Source of the DNA: Anaerolineae bacterium
GTDB lineage: Bacteria > Chloroflexota > Anaerolineae > B4-G1 > SLSP01
NCBI GenBank assembly: GCA_016934645.1
Contig: JAFGSL010000082.1
Span: forward strand, 1-19,729
Direction of reading: 5' to 3'
Length of the DNA: 19,729 nucleotides
Shown here: piece after piece, positions 7,287 to 14,794 of the stretch
How positions within the stretch are numbered: the first letter of the stretch is position 1
Layout of the letters: each line of letters starts with the position of its first letter
Position numbers and translations under genes: made by a program
Notes under the pieces: generated by a model
Seen by the model: the letters and a program-made list of their open reading frames with translations, nothing else
Told to the model about the DNA's origin: nothing
Databases searched by the model: none

Positions 7287-8498
7287 ATGGAGCTTTCACA
7301 ACTCGAGCAAATGATTCGTTGGCTGGATGAGGAGCGCAAGCGCGACAAGGCGCTCATCCTGACCTTGCAGGAACGCATCGAACAGCAAATGCATACGATC
7401 GAGACACAAGCGGTCGAAATCGAACGCGTACACCAGGATGCAGTCGATTTGCGCACCGACTTGCGTCGTACTGACGACTATCCAGCCATGGTTGAGAAGG
7501 TACATCGTGACCTCAGTGGAACCCTTGAAGAATTCAAGGCTCTGGTGAGACGCGAGAGAATGGAAAGCGAGCACATGCGCCGGAGTGAGATCGAAGTCGT
7601 CAACGAGCAATTGACCGAACTAGACAAGAAAGTGCGCGGCGTGCTGCGGTATGAAGAGCCGTTAAAAGCGCGCGAGGCTGGCGAACAACGCTTACAAGGC
7701 CAGATTCAAGTCGTATCCAACACCGTCACCGATCTAGCCAAACGCACCGAAGATCGCCTGCAATCCATTGTCTACCTCGAAGAACAGCGCCGGGCCGACA
7801 CCCGTCGCGTCGCCGCGGTTGAGGGTGAGATTCCAGGGCTGCGCAAAAGTCTCGATGAACTGACCGCCAAACAAATACGGCTGGAAGACAGCATCCGCAA
7901 ACTCCCAGCACGAGTAGAAGAGAGCATCCAAATCGCCAAATCCTACGAACCGCGCATCGAAGAACTGCGCGTGGTTGACTTCCAACGCGAGCAGCGAGTG
8001 AAACAGTACATTGAACAGGCCGCACGGGTCGATACCGAGGTTGGCCGTCTGGTCGAACAGACGCAGAAATACGCTTTACTCTACAACCAGAACAAACAAG
8101 CTCTCGATGGACTGGATGCCTTCCAGGTGCGGTTGGAAAAACGCCAGAACGAGATCGCAGAGATGCAGCGCCTCACCGAAGAACGGCTTAGACGGCAATG
8201 GGAAGAGTGGCAGGCGACCTTCGCGCGCGATTGGCAGAAGCGTTTGGTCTCCGAGGAGGACCGCTGGCGACGCCAGGACCTCGCCAATCAGAAGTCGGCT
8301 GAGCACTTCGCCGAACTTGATGAGCAGGCCGAAATGTACTATCGGGAAATTGTGGCACTCTGGGAAGAGATGCGAGCCGCGGTAGATCGATGGGGCAAAG
8401 TCATCCAGGAAACGCTTGCCCCTAACCAGGAGATGCCAATCCAGCGCCTCAAAGCCCTGCGACGCTACGCGGAGGAGAAGCACAAGGAACTATTGTAG
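7287..8498 (+). CDS. Long coiled-coil protein of unknown function
   Basis: A 403-residue soluble protein rich in Glu, Arg, Gln and Leu and very poor in Gly, Pro and Cys. Nearly the whole length has heptad spacing of hydrophobic residues, for example MELSQLEQMIRWLDEERKRD at the start and QNEIAEMQRLTEERLRRQWE near residue 290. There is no signal peptide, membrane helix, nucleotide-binding motif or catalytic motif. SMC/Rad50 ATPase heads are absent, so it is not a partial SMC. It is more like a filament-forming or scaffold protein, but no family is recognised. A GAGGAGC site about eight bases before the ATG supports the start. It has its own promoter after the YfhO-flippase gene and ends at a strong terminator, so it forms a single-gene unit. 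Its function cannot be stated. Confidence 0.8.
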   Translation: MELSQLEQMIRWLDEERKRDKALILTLQERIEQQMHTIETQAVEIERVHQDAVDLRTDLRRTDDYPAMVEKVHRDLSGTLEEFKALVRRERMESEHMRRSEIEVVNEQLTELDKKVRGVLRYEEPLKAREAGEQRLQGQIQVVSNTVTDLAKRTEDRLQSIVYLEEQRRADTRRVAAVEGEIPGLRKSLDELTAKQIRLEDSIRKLPARVEESIQIAKSYEPRIEELRVVDFQREQRVKQYIEQAARVDTEVGRLVEQTQKYALLYNQNKQALDGLDAFQVRLEKRQNEIAEMQRLTEERLRRQWEEWQATFARDWQKRLVSEEDRWRRQDLANQKSAEHFAELDEQAEMYYREIVALWEEMRAAVDRWGKVIQETLAPNQEMPIQRLKALRRYAEEKHKELL

Positions 8499-8500
8499 AG

Positions 8501-8514
8501 AATTACGAATTACG
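8501..8514 (+). repeat. AATTACG heptamer repeat
   Basis: Two exact heptamers AATTACG plus a partial third (AATGGG) lie directly after the coiled-coil gene's stop codon. They have the same seven-base periodicity as the tracts inside the YfhO-flippase gene. Confidence 0.55.
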
Positions 8515-8525
8515 AATGGGACATG

Positions 8526-8570
8526 GCGCATCGGCAAAAGGGAAAGGCTCTTTTGCCGATGCGCATTTTT
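8526..8570 (+). terminator. Strong intrinsic terminator after the coiled-coil gene
   Basis: A perfect 15-bp stem (GCGCATCGGCAAAAG, 8526-8540, with its complement at 8550-8564) with a 9-base loop is followed by ATTTTT. The T-run overlaps the stop codon of the convergent amidohydrolase gene. There is no T-run in the minus direction, so it works mainly for the plus strand. Confidence 0.9.
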
Positions 8571-10173
8571 ACAAGATATGCCAACGCCCGCTTACCATAA
8601 CGCGGGTGACGTGCGTCTCGAGCAATGTCTCGGGTGGCAGAGCAAAGATGTCGTGATCAAGCACGGCCAAATCCGCGAGATAGCCAGGCATGAGCAATCC
8701 CATCCGCGATTCCAGCCCAGCGGCGTAGGCCGCGCCCCAGGTGTACGCGCGCAACGCCTCCGGCAACGTGAGCCGTTGTTCGGGATACCAACCCTCGGGG
8801 CCAGGGAAGCCGTCTTCGCGGCGGCGCGTCACCGCCGCGTACAGGCCGATAAATGGATCGAAGATCTCAATCGGTGCGTCCGAGCCAAAGGCCAGCACCG
8901 ATCCGGCCTTTGCGACGGAACGCCAGGCGTAAGCATACGGCACACGTTGCGGTCCCAAGTAGCGGTCGGCCATCGCCATATCGTGGATGGCGTGGATGGG
9001 CTGCATAGAGGCTACGAAACCGGCCTTTCCCATCCGCAACTGGTCCTCCGGGCGCATCAATTGCACGTGCTCGATGCGATGACGCAGCGCGTGACCGCGC
9101 ACCACTGCATCCACATCACGCACAGTCTCCAATGCATCCACAACGTGCGCGTTAGCACGGTCGCCAATCGCGTGGATCGCCAGCGCTATTCCTCCTGCTG
9201 CCGCCCGTTGCACCGCCTCCATGAGTTGCTCGGGTTCCAGGGTGAGTAGGCCCAGGTTGTCGGGTTCGCCCTCGTACGGCGCAAACATCGCCCCCGTGCG
9301 CGATCCCAACGCGCCGTCGGCAAAGAGCTTCAGACCGCCGAAACGAAGCCAGTCATCGCCGTACCCACTGCGCAAGCCAGCATCGAGTATAGCGCCGAGG
9401 GATTCCAGGCGCACATACTTGACGACGCGCATTCGCAGACGTTCCTGGCGCTGCAATTCCTGGAACGCCGCGAACGCCGGTTCACCATCCACATCATGAA
9501 TACCGGTGATCCCCAATGCCAGGAGATGTGTCTGTGCCACATCCAGCGCATCTACAATCTCATCCAGCGTCGCCGGAGGGATGACCTGCCGCACTAGGCG
9601 CGTGGCGTTTTCAAAGAGCATCCCATCGGGCGCACCGTCGGCGTTACGCCCAAGCTTTCCGTGCAATGGGTCGGGTGTATCCGCCGTGATGCGTGCCGCT
9701 TGCAGCGCGGCCGTGTTCACCACCCAGGCGTGCGCGCTTTTGGCGATCAACGCCACGGGATGCTGTAAGGCTACGTGGTCCAGCTCGGTGGCGGTCGGGA
9801 AACAACTGTCATCCCACAGCGTCTGGTCCCACCCGCGCCCGATGATCCATGTGCCAGGCGGTACATTGCGCGCCCGTGCCGCGACTTGCTCCAATAGCGC
9901 CGCACGGGAAAGGTCGCGCAAGTTCAACTCACGGAGACTCAATGCGTACCACATCGCGTGGATATGGGCATCGGTGAAGCTGGGGATAACGATCGCACCA
10001 CGCGGGTCATCCTGCGCTATATCGTCAACCACCGCGCCGGGCGCAGCGGCCCAGGCCTCTGCCTCAGCATCCAGCGCGGCGATTTTTCCATCGACGATGG
10101 CCAACACACGCGCCCAAGGATGGCATGCATCGCCAGTGTAGATACACGGATGACGCAAAATTCTTACATCCAT
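8569..10173 (-). CDS. YtcJ-type metal-dependent amidohydrolase
   Basis: A 534-residue cytoplasmic hydrolase of the amidohydrolase_3 family (YtcJ, N-substituted formamide deformylase, AepA-like). Metal ligands and catalytic residues are all visible: His70 and His72 in FTDAHIHAMW, Lys282 in GGLKLFADGALGSRTG, His334 in LAIHAIGDRANAH, His369 in RHRIEHVQL, and Asp432 in LAFGSDAPIE. The C-terminal GYLADLAVLDHDIF stretch is the usual beta-sandwich end that closes amidohydrolases. Length is normal for the family. A GGAG site eight bases upstream supports the ATG at 10173. The substrate cannot be told from sequence; related enzymes act on formamides and other amides. Only 49 bases containing a small hairpin separate it from the VTT gene upstream, so it may be the last gene of that minus-strand group. 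Confidence 0.93.
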   Translation of the reverse strand: MDVRILRHPCIYTGDACHPWARVLAIVDGKIAALDAEAEAWAAAPGAVVDDIAQDDPRGAIVIPSFTDAHIHAMWYALSLRELNLRDLSRAALLEQVAARARNVPPGTWIIGRGWDQTLWDDSCFPTATELDHVALQHPVALIAKSAHAWVVNTAALQAARITADTPDPLHGKLGRNADGAPDGMLFENATRLVRQVIPPATLDEIVDALDVAQTHLLALGITGIHDVDGEPAFAAFQELQRQERLRMRVVKYVRLESLGAILDAGLRSGYGDDWLRFGGLKLFADGALGSRTGAMFAPYEGEPDNLGLLTLEPEQLMEAVQRAAAGGIALAIHAIGDRANAHVVDALETVRDVDAVVRGHALRHRIEHVQLMRPEDQLRMGKAGFVASMQPIHAIHDMAMADRYLGPQRVPYAYAWRSVAKAGSVLAFGSDAPIEIFDPFIGLYAAVTRRREDGFPGPEGWYPEQRLTLPEALRAYTWGAAYAAGLESRMGLLMPGYLADLAVLDHDIFALPPETLLETHVTRVMVSGRWHIL

Positions 10174-10189
10174 AAATATATCTCCCTAG

Positions 10190-10211
10190 CCTTGCGGAAG
10201 CCTTCGCAAGG
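10190..10211. repeat. Intergenic hairpin with CTTCGCAAGG element
   Basis: CCTTGCGGA pairs with TTCGCAAGG around a 4-base loop, in the gap between the VTT gene and the amidohydrolase. On the minus strand it is followed by CTAGGGAG, not a T-run, so it is not a good terminator. CTTCGCAAGG recurs at about 12358-12367. It could be a small dispersed repeat or an mRNA processing or stability element. Confidence 0.55.
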
Positions 10212-10222
10212 TTAAAGATGTC

Positions 10223-10867
10223 TCACAACCCCAAAAGATTAGCAATCCAGGCAATGCTATAACGACCAGCCCAGGCCACGGTGACAGCTTTGATGGTTTT
10301 TCCGCTCCACGTCGCCAAGTAGAACTTCCACACGGGCATCTCTGTTGCACCTGCGGCCATGCCTGCCATGTCGAACAACGGCATTGGCACTACCCCCATC
10401 AGGAAGATAGTCAACATCCCATGGCAGCGCACCCATCCTTCGATCTTGGGGTAGACTTTCCAGCGATCGACCAAATCCTCGACGGCATATCCGGCCAGAT
10501 AGCCCCACAGTTCGCCAAGCGAATCGCCGAACCCGGCGCTCAATCCGATCAACCAGGGCACAAGCGTGGGAACCGAGCCCATCGTGAAGGTAAACGCCAG
10601 GTGTGGGATCGGCAATAGCACCGTGGTACTGCCGATCCAGGCCATCAAAAAGACACCCAGATAGCCCAATCCTCTGAGGTTTTGAAAGGTGATTTTCTCA
10701 CGGTTGAGTCCGATATAGGTGGTAAATCCCACAAAGAACACAGCCAACACAATGCGCAAGACATTTTTGCGCATCTTCTTTGCCGCCGAGAGATGCTTCG
10801 AAGGTTTGGCTTTAGAGACCTCTTTTAACGCAAGGTTGGGATGTGTACTAGGCGAGATCTGGCTCAT
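10223..10867 (-). CDS. VTT-domain (DedA/SNARE-associated family) membrane protein
   Basis: A 214-residue membrane protein with an N-terminal charged cytoplasmic stretch (about 30 residues), a first helix (NVLRIVLAVFFVGFTTYIGL), a second (LGYLGVFLMAWIGSTTVLLP), then the VTT-type core: a glycine-rich GLSAGFGDSLGELWGYLAGY segment followed by FLMGVVPMPLFDMAGMAAGA and a terminal helix. Members of this superfamily act in lipid or small-molecule movement across the membrane, and some DedA relatives flip polyprenyl-phosphate or phospholipid. Its exact substrate is unknown. The chosen ATG at 10867 overlaps the stop of the nucleotide-sugar dehydrogenase by four bases (ATGA), which implies translational coupling. 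An upstream in-frame start at 10933 would overlap that gene by 70 bases and is less likely. The pairing with a nucleotide-sugar dehydrogenase hints at envelope glycan or lipid-carrier work. Confidence 0.82.
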   Translation of the reverse strand: MSQISPSTHPNLALKEVSKAKPSKHLSAAKKMRKNVLRIVLAVFFVGFTTYIGLNREKITFQNLRGLGYLGVFLMAWIGSTTVLLPIPHLAFTFTMGSVPTLVPWLIGLSAGFGDSLGELWGYLAGYAVEDLVDRWKVYPKIEGWVRCHGMLTIFLMGVVPMPLFDMAGMAAGATEMPVWKFYLATWSGKTIKAVTVAWAGRYSIAWIANLLGL

Positions 10868-12213
10868 AACGTCAGCGGCGCTCCCAACCGTACCACCCGG
10901 GCTGCACCAGTAAAGCCACGTGTCGCATAGCAACTATCTACTACGAGCGATGCCCTCTGAAGCACCCGGCCATAATCCACATTATGATGGCCGGTCACAA
11001 TGGCAACGACGTCGACAGCCTCCAACACTTCATCCGTCAACGGAGTGGATTCAAGCGTCAGTGCATCGTTGTAGAAAACATTGCCACCCACGTGAAAGGT
11101 TGGTACGTAGGAATCATGGTACTGCACTTCAGCCCCGCGCCCAAGCAACAGCTCGATAACGCGTTCGGCGGGGGTATCGCGCGAGTCGCCGATGTCAGGT
11201 TTGAAGGCGACGCCAAGAATCAGTGTGCGTGCGCCATGCAAGGACCTACCCATCAGACTTAAGCCGCGCGTTACCAGATCAACCACATGATAAGGCATCG
11301 CTTCGTTGGTCTCCGCCGCCAACTCGATGAAGCGCGTATAGAAGTCGTACTCGCGCGCTTTCCAGAGCAAATAGTACGGATCGATGGGGATGCAGTGCCC
11401 CCCCACCCCAGGCCCTGGATGGAACGGCATAAAGCCAAAGGGCTTGGTCTTCGCCGCGTCGATCACTTCCCAAAAATCGATGCCCATACGCTCGGCCAGT
11501 TGCGCCATCTCGTTGACGAGAGCGATGTTCACCGCACGGAAGGTGTTTTCCAGCAATTTGGTCAGTTCAGCAGCAGAGGGCGATGAAACTTCATGAACCG
11601 GCGCCCCCATTTGCCGTAACAGCGCGGCAGCGGCAGCGGTGGCATTCGGCGTCAATCCCCCGACAACCTTGGGTGTGTTATAAGCGCTCCATTGTTGGTT
11701 GCCTGGATCAATGCGTTCTGGCGAGAAGGCCAGGTAAAAATCCTCGGCTGCGGCACTCAAGCCACTCACCCGCTCCAGAATCGGCTGCACATCCTCGGTG
11801 GTCGTGCCGGGATAGGTAGTGGACTGCAGAACAATCAACTGGCCCGCGTGCAGGTAGGGTGCAATACCCTCAGTAGCGGAGATGATATAGCTCAAGTCAG
11901 GAGTACGTTGAATGGTGTACGGTGTAGGAACACAGATGAACACCGCATCGCAGTCGCGAACGACGGCATAATCGGCGGTGGCACGCAGGCGACCTTTATG
12001 CAAATGCGGTAGCAGTTCAGCATCGACTATGTCCTCAATGTAGCTGTGTCCTGCGTTGAGCTGCTCAACACGCTCGATGTTAATCTCCACACCAACCGTC
12101 ACAAAGCCAGCTTTGGCGAAGGCCAACGCCAGCGGCAACCCCACATAGCCCATCCCCACAACGGCAACCTTCGCCGTTCGATAGGTGATTTTATCTGATA
12201 GCGATGCGTTCAT
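10864..12213 (-). CDS. Nucleotide-sugar dehydrogenase, probably UDP-N-acetylglucosamine 6-dehydrogenase
   Basis: A 449-residue enzyme that oxidises C6 of a UDP-sugar to the uronic acid in two NAD-dependent steps. The Rossmann signature VVGMGYVGLPLA is at about residues 18-29. The substrate region is VPTPYTIQRTPDLSYI, a form typical of the WbpA-type UDP-N-acetyl-hexosamine enzymes rather than UDP-glucose dehydrogenases. LTKLLENTFRAVNIALVNE carries the catalytic Lys (about 219), and GPGVGGHCIPIDPYYLLW carries the catalytic Cys (about 274). The C-terminal domain has the usual LGVAFKPDIGDSRDTPA. The ATG at 12213 is preceded by GGAGGA; an in-frame ATG four codons earlier (12225) lacks a good site. 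The product would feed polysaccharide synthesis. It is coupled to the downstream VTT gene. Substrate choice is inference; the family is certain. Confidence 0.93.
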   Translation of the reverse strand: MNASLSDKITYRTAKVAVVGMGYVGLPLALAFAKAGFVTVGVEINIERVEQLNAGHSYIEDIVDAELLPHLHKGRLRATADYAVVRDCDAVFICVPTPYTIQRTPDLSYIISATEGIAPYLHAGQLIVLQSTTYPGTTTEDVQPILERVSGLSAAAEDFYLAFSPERIDPGNQQWSAYNTPKVVGGLTPNATAAAAALLRQMGAPVHEVSSPSAAELTKLLENTFRAVNIALVNEMAQLAERMGIDFWEVIDAAKTKPFGFMPFHPGPGVGGHCIPIDPYYLLWKAREYDFYTRFIELAAETNEAMPYHVVDLVTRGLSLMGRSLHGARTLILGVAFKPDIGDSRDTPAERVIELLLGRGAEVQYHDSYVPTFHVGGNVFYNDALTLESTPLTDEVLEAVDVVAIVTGHHNVDYGRVLQRASLVVDSCYATRGFTGAARVVRLGAPLTL

Positions 12214-12317
12214 CCATTCCTCCATACGTACAAGATTTGATTCACATAGAACGGCGGACGAGACTCGTCGTCCAGTCACCACCACACACTGCTGTTTTAC
12301 CAACCCTGCAAAGGTTA

Positions 12318-12353
12318 AGGCGAACCAAGGGCTCGCACACCTTCGGTTCGCCT
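12318..12353. terminator. Hairpin between recombinase-like gene and sugar dehydrogenase
   Basis: AGGCGAACCAAGG (12318-12330) pairs with CCTT-GGTTCGCCT (12340-12353) with one bulged base and a 9-base loop. It lies just downstream of the recombinase-like gene on the minus strand and is followed by TTAACCTTTG, so it may act as a weak terminator. The flanks carry CCTGCAAAGGTTAAGG and CTTCGCAAGG, words related to the element at 10190-10217. This points to a shared repeat. Confidence 0.5.
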
Positions 12354-12379
12354 AACTCTTCGCAAGGTCGTTCGTCATT

Positions 12380-13354
12380 CTATTCTAATTTGATACGCTG
12401 CGCCAATAGCGCCAATTTTACCTCTACTTCGTACCAACTGACCTCCGAGAGGCCGAGTTTGTGCCGCAGTTCAGTGCGATCCATATCCGCTGCGAAATCA
12501 CGCACTGCACACGTCCAGCGGAGCATTTCGAAGGTGAGACGGGGAATCTCGGCTTGCGTAGCGACGTCGGTAAGGACGTATTCCAGATTGCGCGCGCTCC
12601 ACGGGAAGAGATACTGGCGTGACGGATACTGCTCCAGATATCCCTGCAAGACGGCAGGCCACCATTTTGGCAGCGCGATACGGCGCTCCTTGTGACGACG
12701 ACGCGCCTCTTTATAGCGGATCCACAATGCAGGACGTTGCGCATCGGTTAGGTCGATGTGATTGACGTGAAGATTGACGCACTCACTCTTCTTGATGCCA
12801 GTATGAAGGATCAGCGTGAAGAGCAAATGTGGGCGAGTATCGGGCTTGCGCGTCTCGCTGCCCGCACGCAGAGCCTGGGTTACTGCTAGTGCGGCGTCGA
12901 TTTGCGTGCTGGTCAGAGTATCCGGCAATGGTGCCGTTACGGATTGGTGGATCAACGGCGCAGCAGCATCACGGGAGACAACACCTTCTTCCGCCAGCCA
13001 GCCAAAGAAGACTTTGAGCGTAGTGATGCGACGCTCCAGTGTCTTAGGGCTGCACGGCACACCACGCGAGGAGTTCATCCATTTGACGAAGGCATTCAGA
13101 ATCGTCGGGGAGATTTCACCGACCACCTGCACTGGACCCAGGTAATCACTCAGGATTTGCATATCCAGCCGGAACGCCTGCTGCGTGTTTTCCGTAAAAC
13201 CACGGGCCTGCATATACTTCTCGAAAGCGCCTAGCGCGACGTTGAGCGGCGAATGTGCTGTCAGGTCCGCCGCCGGCGAAGGAGGTTTCGCCGCATCGCT
13301 GGACGCGGTTTGTGGAAATAATGTCAATTGTTGTGTTTCAGGACTATCCGTCAT
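12380..13354 (-). CDS. Tyrosine recombinase-like protein with degenerate active site
   Basis: A 324-residue protein with the architecture of XerC/XerD-type integrases: an N-terminal SAM-like DNA-binding domain (about 38-130, LGAFEKYMQARGFTENTQQA) and a C-terminal catalytic-fold domain. The family signatures are present but altered. Box I reads HTGIKKSECVNL, with Lys188 where the first catalytic Arg stands. The beta-hairpin Lys (HKERRIALP, about 222) is kept. Box II reads FEMLRWTCAV, keeping Arg279 but with Glu in place of His. The LGH motif is LGLSEVSWYEVE, so the second His is Leu and the nucleophile position is Glu, with a Tyr three residues too early. Strand cutting is therefore unlikely; a DNA-binding role is inferred. 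The ATG at 13354 follows AGAGG; an upstream ATG at 13405 would overlap the -10 element. No attachment sites or phage genes are near. Confidence 0.82.
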   Translation of the reverse strand: MTDSPETQQLTLFPQTASSDAAKPPSPAADLTAHSPLNVALGAFEKYMQARGFTENTQQAFRLDMQILSDYLGPVQVVGEISPTILNAFVKWMNSSRGVPCSPKTLERRITTLKVFFGWLAEEGVVSRDAAAPLIHQSVTAPLPDTLTSTQIDAALAVTQALRAGSETRKPDTRPHLLFTLILHTGIKKSECVNLHVNHIDLTDAQRPALWIRYKEARRRHKERRIALPKWWPAVLQGYLEQYPSRQYLFPWSARNLEYVLTDVATQAEIPRLTFEMLRWTCAVRDFAADMDRTELRHKLGLSEVSWYEVEVKLALLAQRIKLE

Positions 13355-13405
13355 TATGCCTCTATTATAGCAAATTGAGGGAAGACACAAGTTGACAATT
13401 GACAT
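13321..13405. repeat. 11-bp inverted repeat flanking the recombinase-like gene start
   Basis: ATGTCAATTGT at 13321-13331 is repeated exactly in inverse orientation (ACAATTGACAT, 13395-13405). One copy lies inside the first codons of the recombinase-like gene and one in its upstream region. The latter overlaps a direct repeat TTGACAATTGACA. It could be an operator pair for self-regulation. Confidence 0.35.
13364..13369 (-). promoter_or_regulatory. -10 element for the recombinase-like gene
   Basis: A perfect TATAAT on the minus strand (13369-13364) stands only ten bases before the ATG at 13354, which would give an almost leaderless transcript. A weak TTGTGT lies 15 bases upstream of it. Without a good -35 hexamer the call is tentative. 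Confidence 0.35.
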
Positions 13406-13424
13406 ATGGTTTTCTTCTTTTTTG

Positions 13425-13433
13425 TGGTATACT
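13425..13433 (+). promoter_or_regulatory. Extended -10 promoter of sufS-sufU
   Basis: TGG followed by TATACT (13428-13433) forms an extended -10 about 83 bases before the sufS ATG. Two TTGACA hexamers (13392-13397, 13399-13404) lie upstream, but their distance is too long for a standard pair, so activation by a regulator is possible. The leader to 13516 contains TTGTAG and CTACAA arms. Confidence 0.45.
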
Positions 13434-13516
13434 GTAACACAGAACGCGATATAGCGCAGAGTGCGTTGTAGAAATCGCGGCTACTACAAACTGTGAACCA
13501 TTCTGAGGAGGTTCCT

Positions 13517-14779
13517 ATGCCATTGGACGTCGCGGCCATACGGCAAGAATTCCCGATTTTGGAACGTAAAATCCACGGTAAGCGCCTGGTATTTCTGGAC
13601 AGCGCAGCCAGCTCGCAAAAGCCACGCGCAGTCATCGGCGCGATGATGCAGACCTATATGCATGGCTATGCTAATGTCCACCGTGGGCTATACAGCTTAG
13701 CGGAAGAAACCACCGCAGCCTACGAAGAGGTGCGGGCGAAAGTTGCGCGCTTCATCAACGCGCCTGATCCCGCCGAAATCATCAACGTGCGTAACGCGAC
13801 GGAGGGGCTGAACCTCGTCGCCTACAGTTGGGGCGAGACGAACATCCACGCCGGAGATCGCATCGTTATCACCGAGTTGGAGCATCACGCCAACCTGGTT
13901 CCCTGGCAACAGTTAGCTCTGCGCAAGGGTGCGGAACTGGCCTACATTCCCGTGGACGACGCAGGTGAGTTGGATTTGGACGCGCTACCACCATTGCTGG
14001 CAGATGGGCACACCAAAGTCGTCGCCTGCTCGGTGATGTCCAACGTCCTCGGCGCATTACCGCCGGTCACGCAGATCGCGGCGATGGCCCATGCTGCAGG
14101 CGCGCTGGTAGTGATGGATGGCGCTCAGGCCGTACCCCACCAGCCCGTCGACGTGCAAGCGTTGGGCGCCGACTTTCTGGCGTTCTCCGGGCACAAGATG
14201 TGCGGACCAGGCGTGGGCATCCTGTGGGGCCGCTATGAATTGCTGGAAGCGATGCCACCTTTCCTCTACGGCGGGGATATGATCCGCACCGTCAAATGCG
14301 ACTATGCCAAATGGAACGAGGTGCCCTACAAATTTGAAGCAGGAACACCGGCTATCGCCGAAGTCATTGGACTCGGCGCAGCAGTGGATTTTCTCAATGC
14401 CATCGGGATGGAGAACATCCACGCTCACGAGCAGGAGATTGTCAACTACGCACTGGCGCGCCTGGCAGAACTACCGACAGTCCACGTAATAGGTTCTGGT
14501 AAGGAAGAGCATAGCGGCCTACATGAACGTAGTGGCCTACGTGAGCGAAGCGGCGTCGTCTCATTCTGGATGGACAGCATCCATCCGCATGACATCTCTG
14601 CGGTTCTTGACGACGAAGGTGTTTGCGTACGGGCCGGACATCACTGCGCACAGCCATTGCATGAGCGCTTCAACCTTCCGGCGAGTGCGCGCGCCAGCTT
14701 CTACATCTACAACGATAAGGACGACGTCGACGCCCTAATAGCAGCACTCCACAAGGTTATCAAAATTTTAGGAAGATAG
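13517..14779 (+). CDS. sufS: Cysteine desulfurase SufS
   Basis: A 420-residue pyridoxal-phosphate enzyme that takes sulfur from cysteine as a persulfide for iron-sulfur cluster assembly. Visible features are the N-terminal FPILERKIHGKRLVFLDSAA, the ANVHRGLYSLAEETTAAYE segment, the cofactor Lys227 in AFSGHKMCGPGVGILWG, FEAGTPAIAEVIGLGAA, and the catalytic Cys377 in VRAGHHCAQPLHERF. The ATG at 13517 is preceded by GAGGAGG at 13505-13511; a GTG eight codons earlier is less likely. The sulfur acceptor gene sufU follows after 15 bases. Just before the VVSF strand there is a tandem duplication giving EHSGLHERSGLRERSG, an odd extension of a normally single segment. Group II desulfurases with this RAGHHCAQP form need a partner such as SufU for full activity. 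Confidence 0.96.
   Translation: MPLDVAAIRQEFPILERKIHGKRLVFLDSAASSQKPRAVIGAMMQTYMHGYANVHRGLYSLAEETTAAYEEVRAKVARFINAPDPAEIINVRNATEGLNLVAYSWGETNIHAGDRIVITELEHHANLVPWQQLALRKGAELAYIPVDDAGELDLDALPPLLADGHTKVVACSVMSNVLGALPPVTQIAAMAHAAGALVVMDGAQAVPHQPVDVQALGADFLAFSGHKMCGPGVGILWGRYELLEAMPPFLYGGDMIRTVKCDYAKWNEVPYKFEAGTPAIAEVIGLGAAVDFLNAIGMENIHAHEQEIVNYALARLAELPTVHVIGSGKEEHSGLHERSGLRERSGVVSFWMDSIHPHDISAVLDDEGVCVRAGHHCAQPLHERFNLPASARASFYIYNDKDDVDALIAALHKVIKILGR
14507..14560 (+). repeat. 18-bp tandem repeat inside sufS
   Basis: Two clear 18-base units (14507-14524 GAGCATAGCGGCCTACAT and 14525-14542 GAACGTAGTGGCCTACGT) and a third, partly matching unit starting GAGCGAAGCGGC encode EHSGLH, ERSGLR and ERSGVV. 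The last unit is the normal family sequence, so the first two are extra copies, in frame. Confidence 0.75.
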
Positions 14780-14794
14780 ATCGCAGGAGGAACT

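Noticed and set aside
8416..9249. Long plus-strand frame opposite the amidohydrolase gene
   Set aside because: It runs antisense to a gene with all catalytic motifs and crosses a strong terminator hairpin. No family features.
13392..13404. Direct repeat TTGACAATTGACA as a normal -35 box for sufS
   Set aside because: The distance to TATACT is 23 or 30 bases, too long for a standard promoter; only the extended -10 is kept.
12380..13405. Recombinase-like gene as sign of an integrated phage or genomic island
   Set aside because: There is no tRNA gene, attachment-site repeat, excisionase or phage gene nearby, the neighbours are housekeeping genes and the active site is degenerate.
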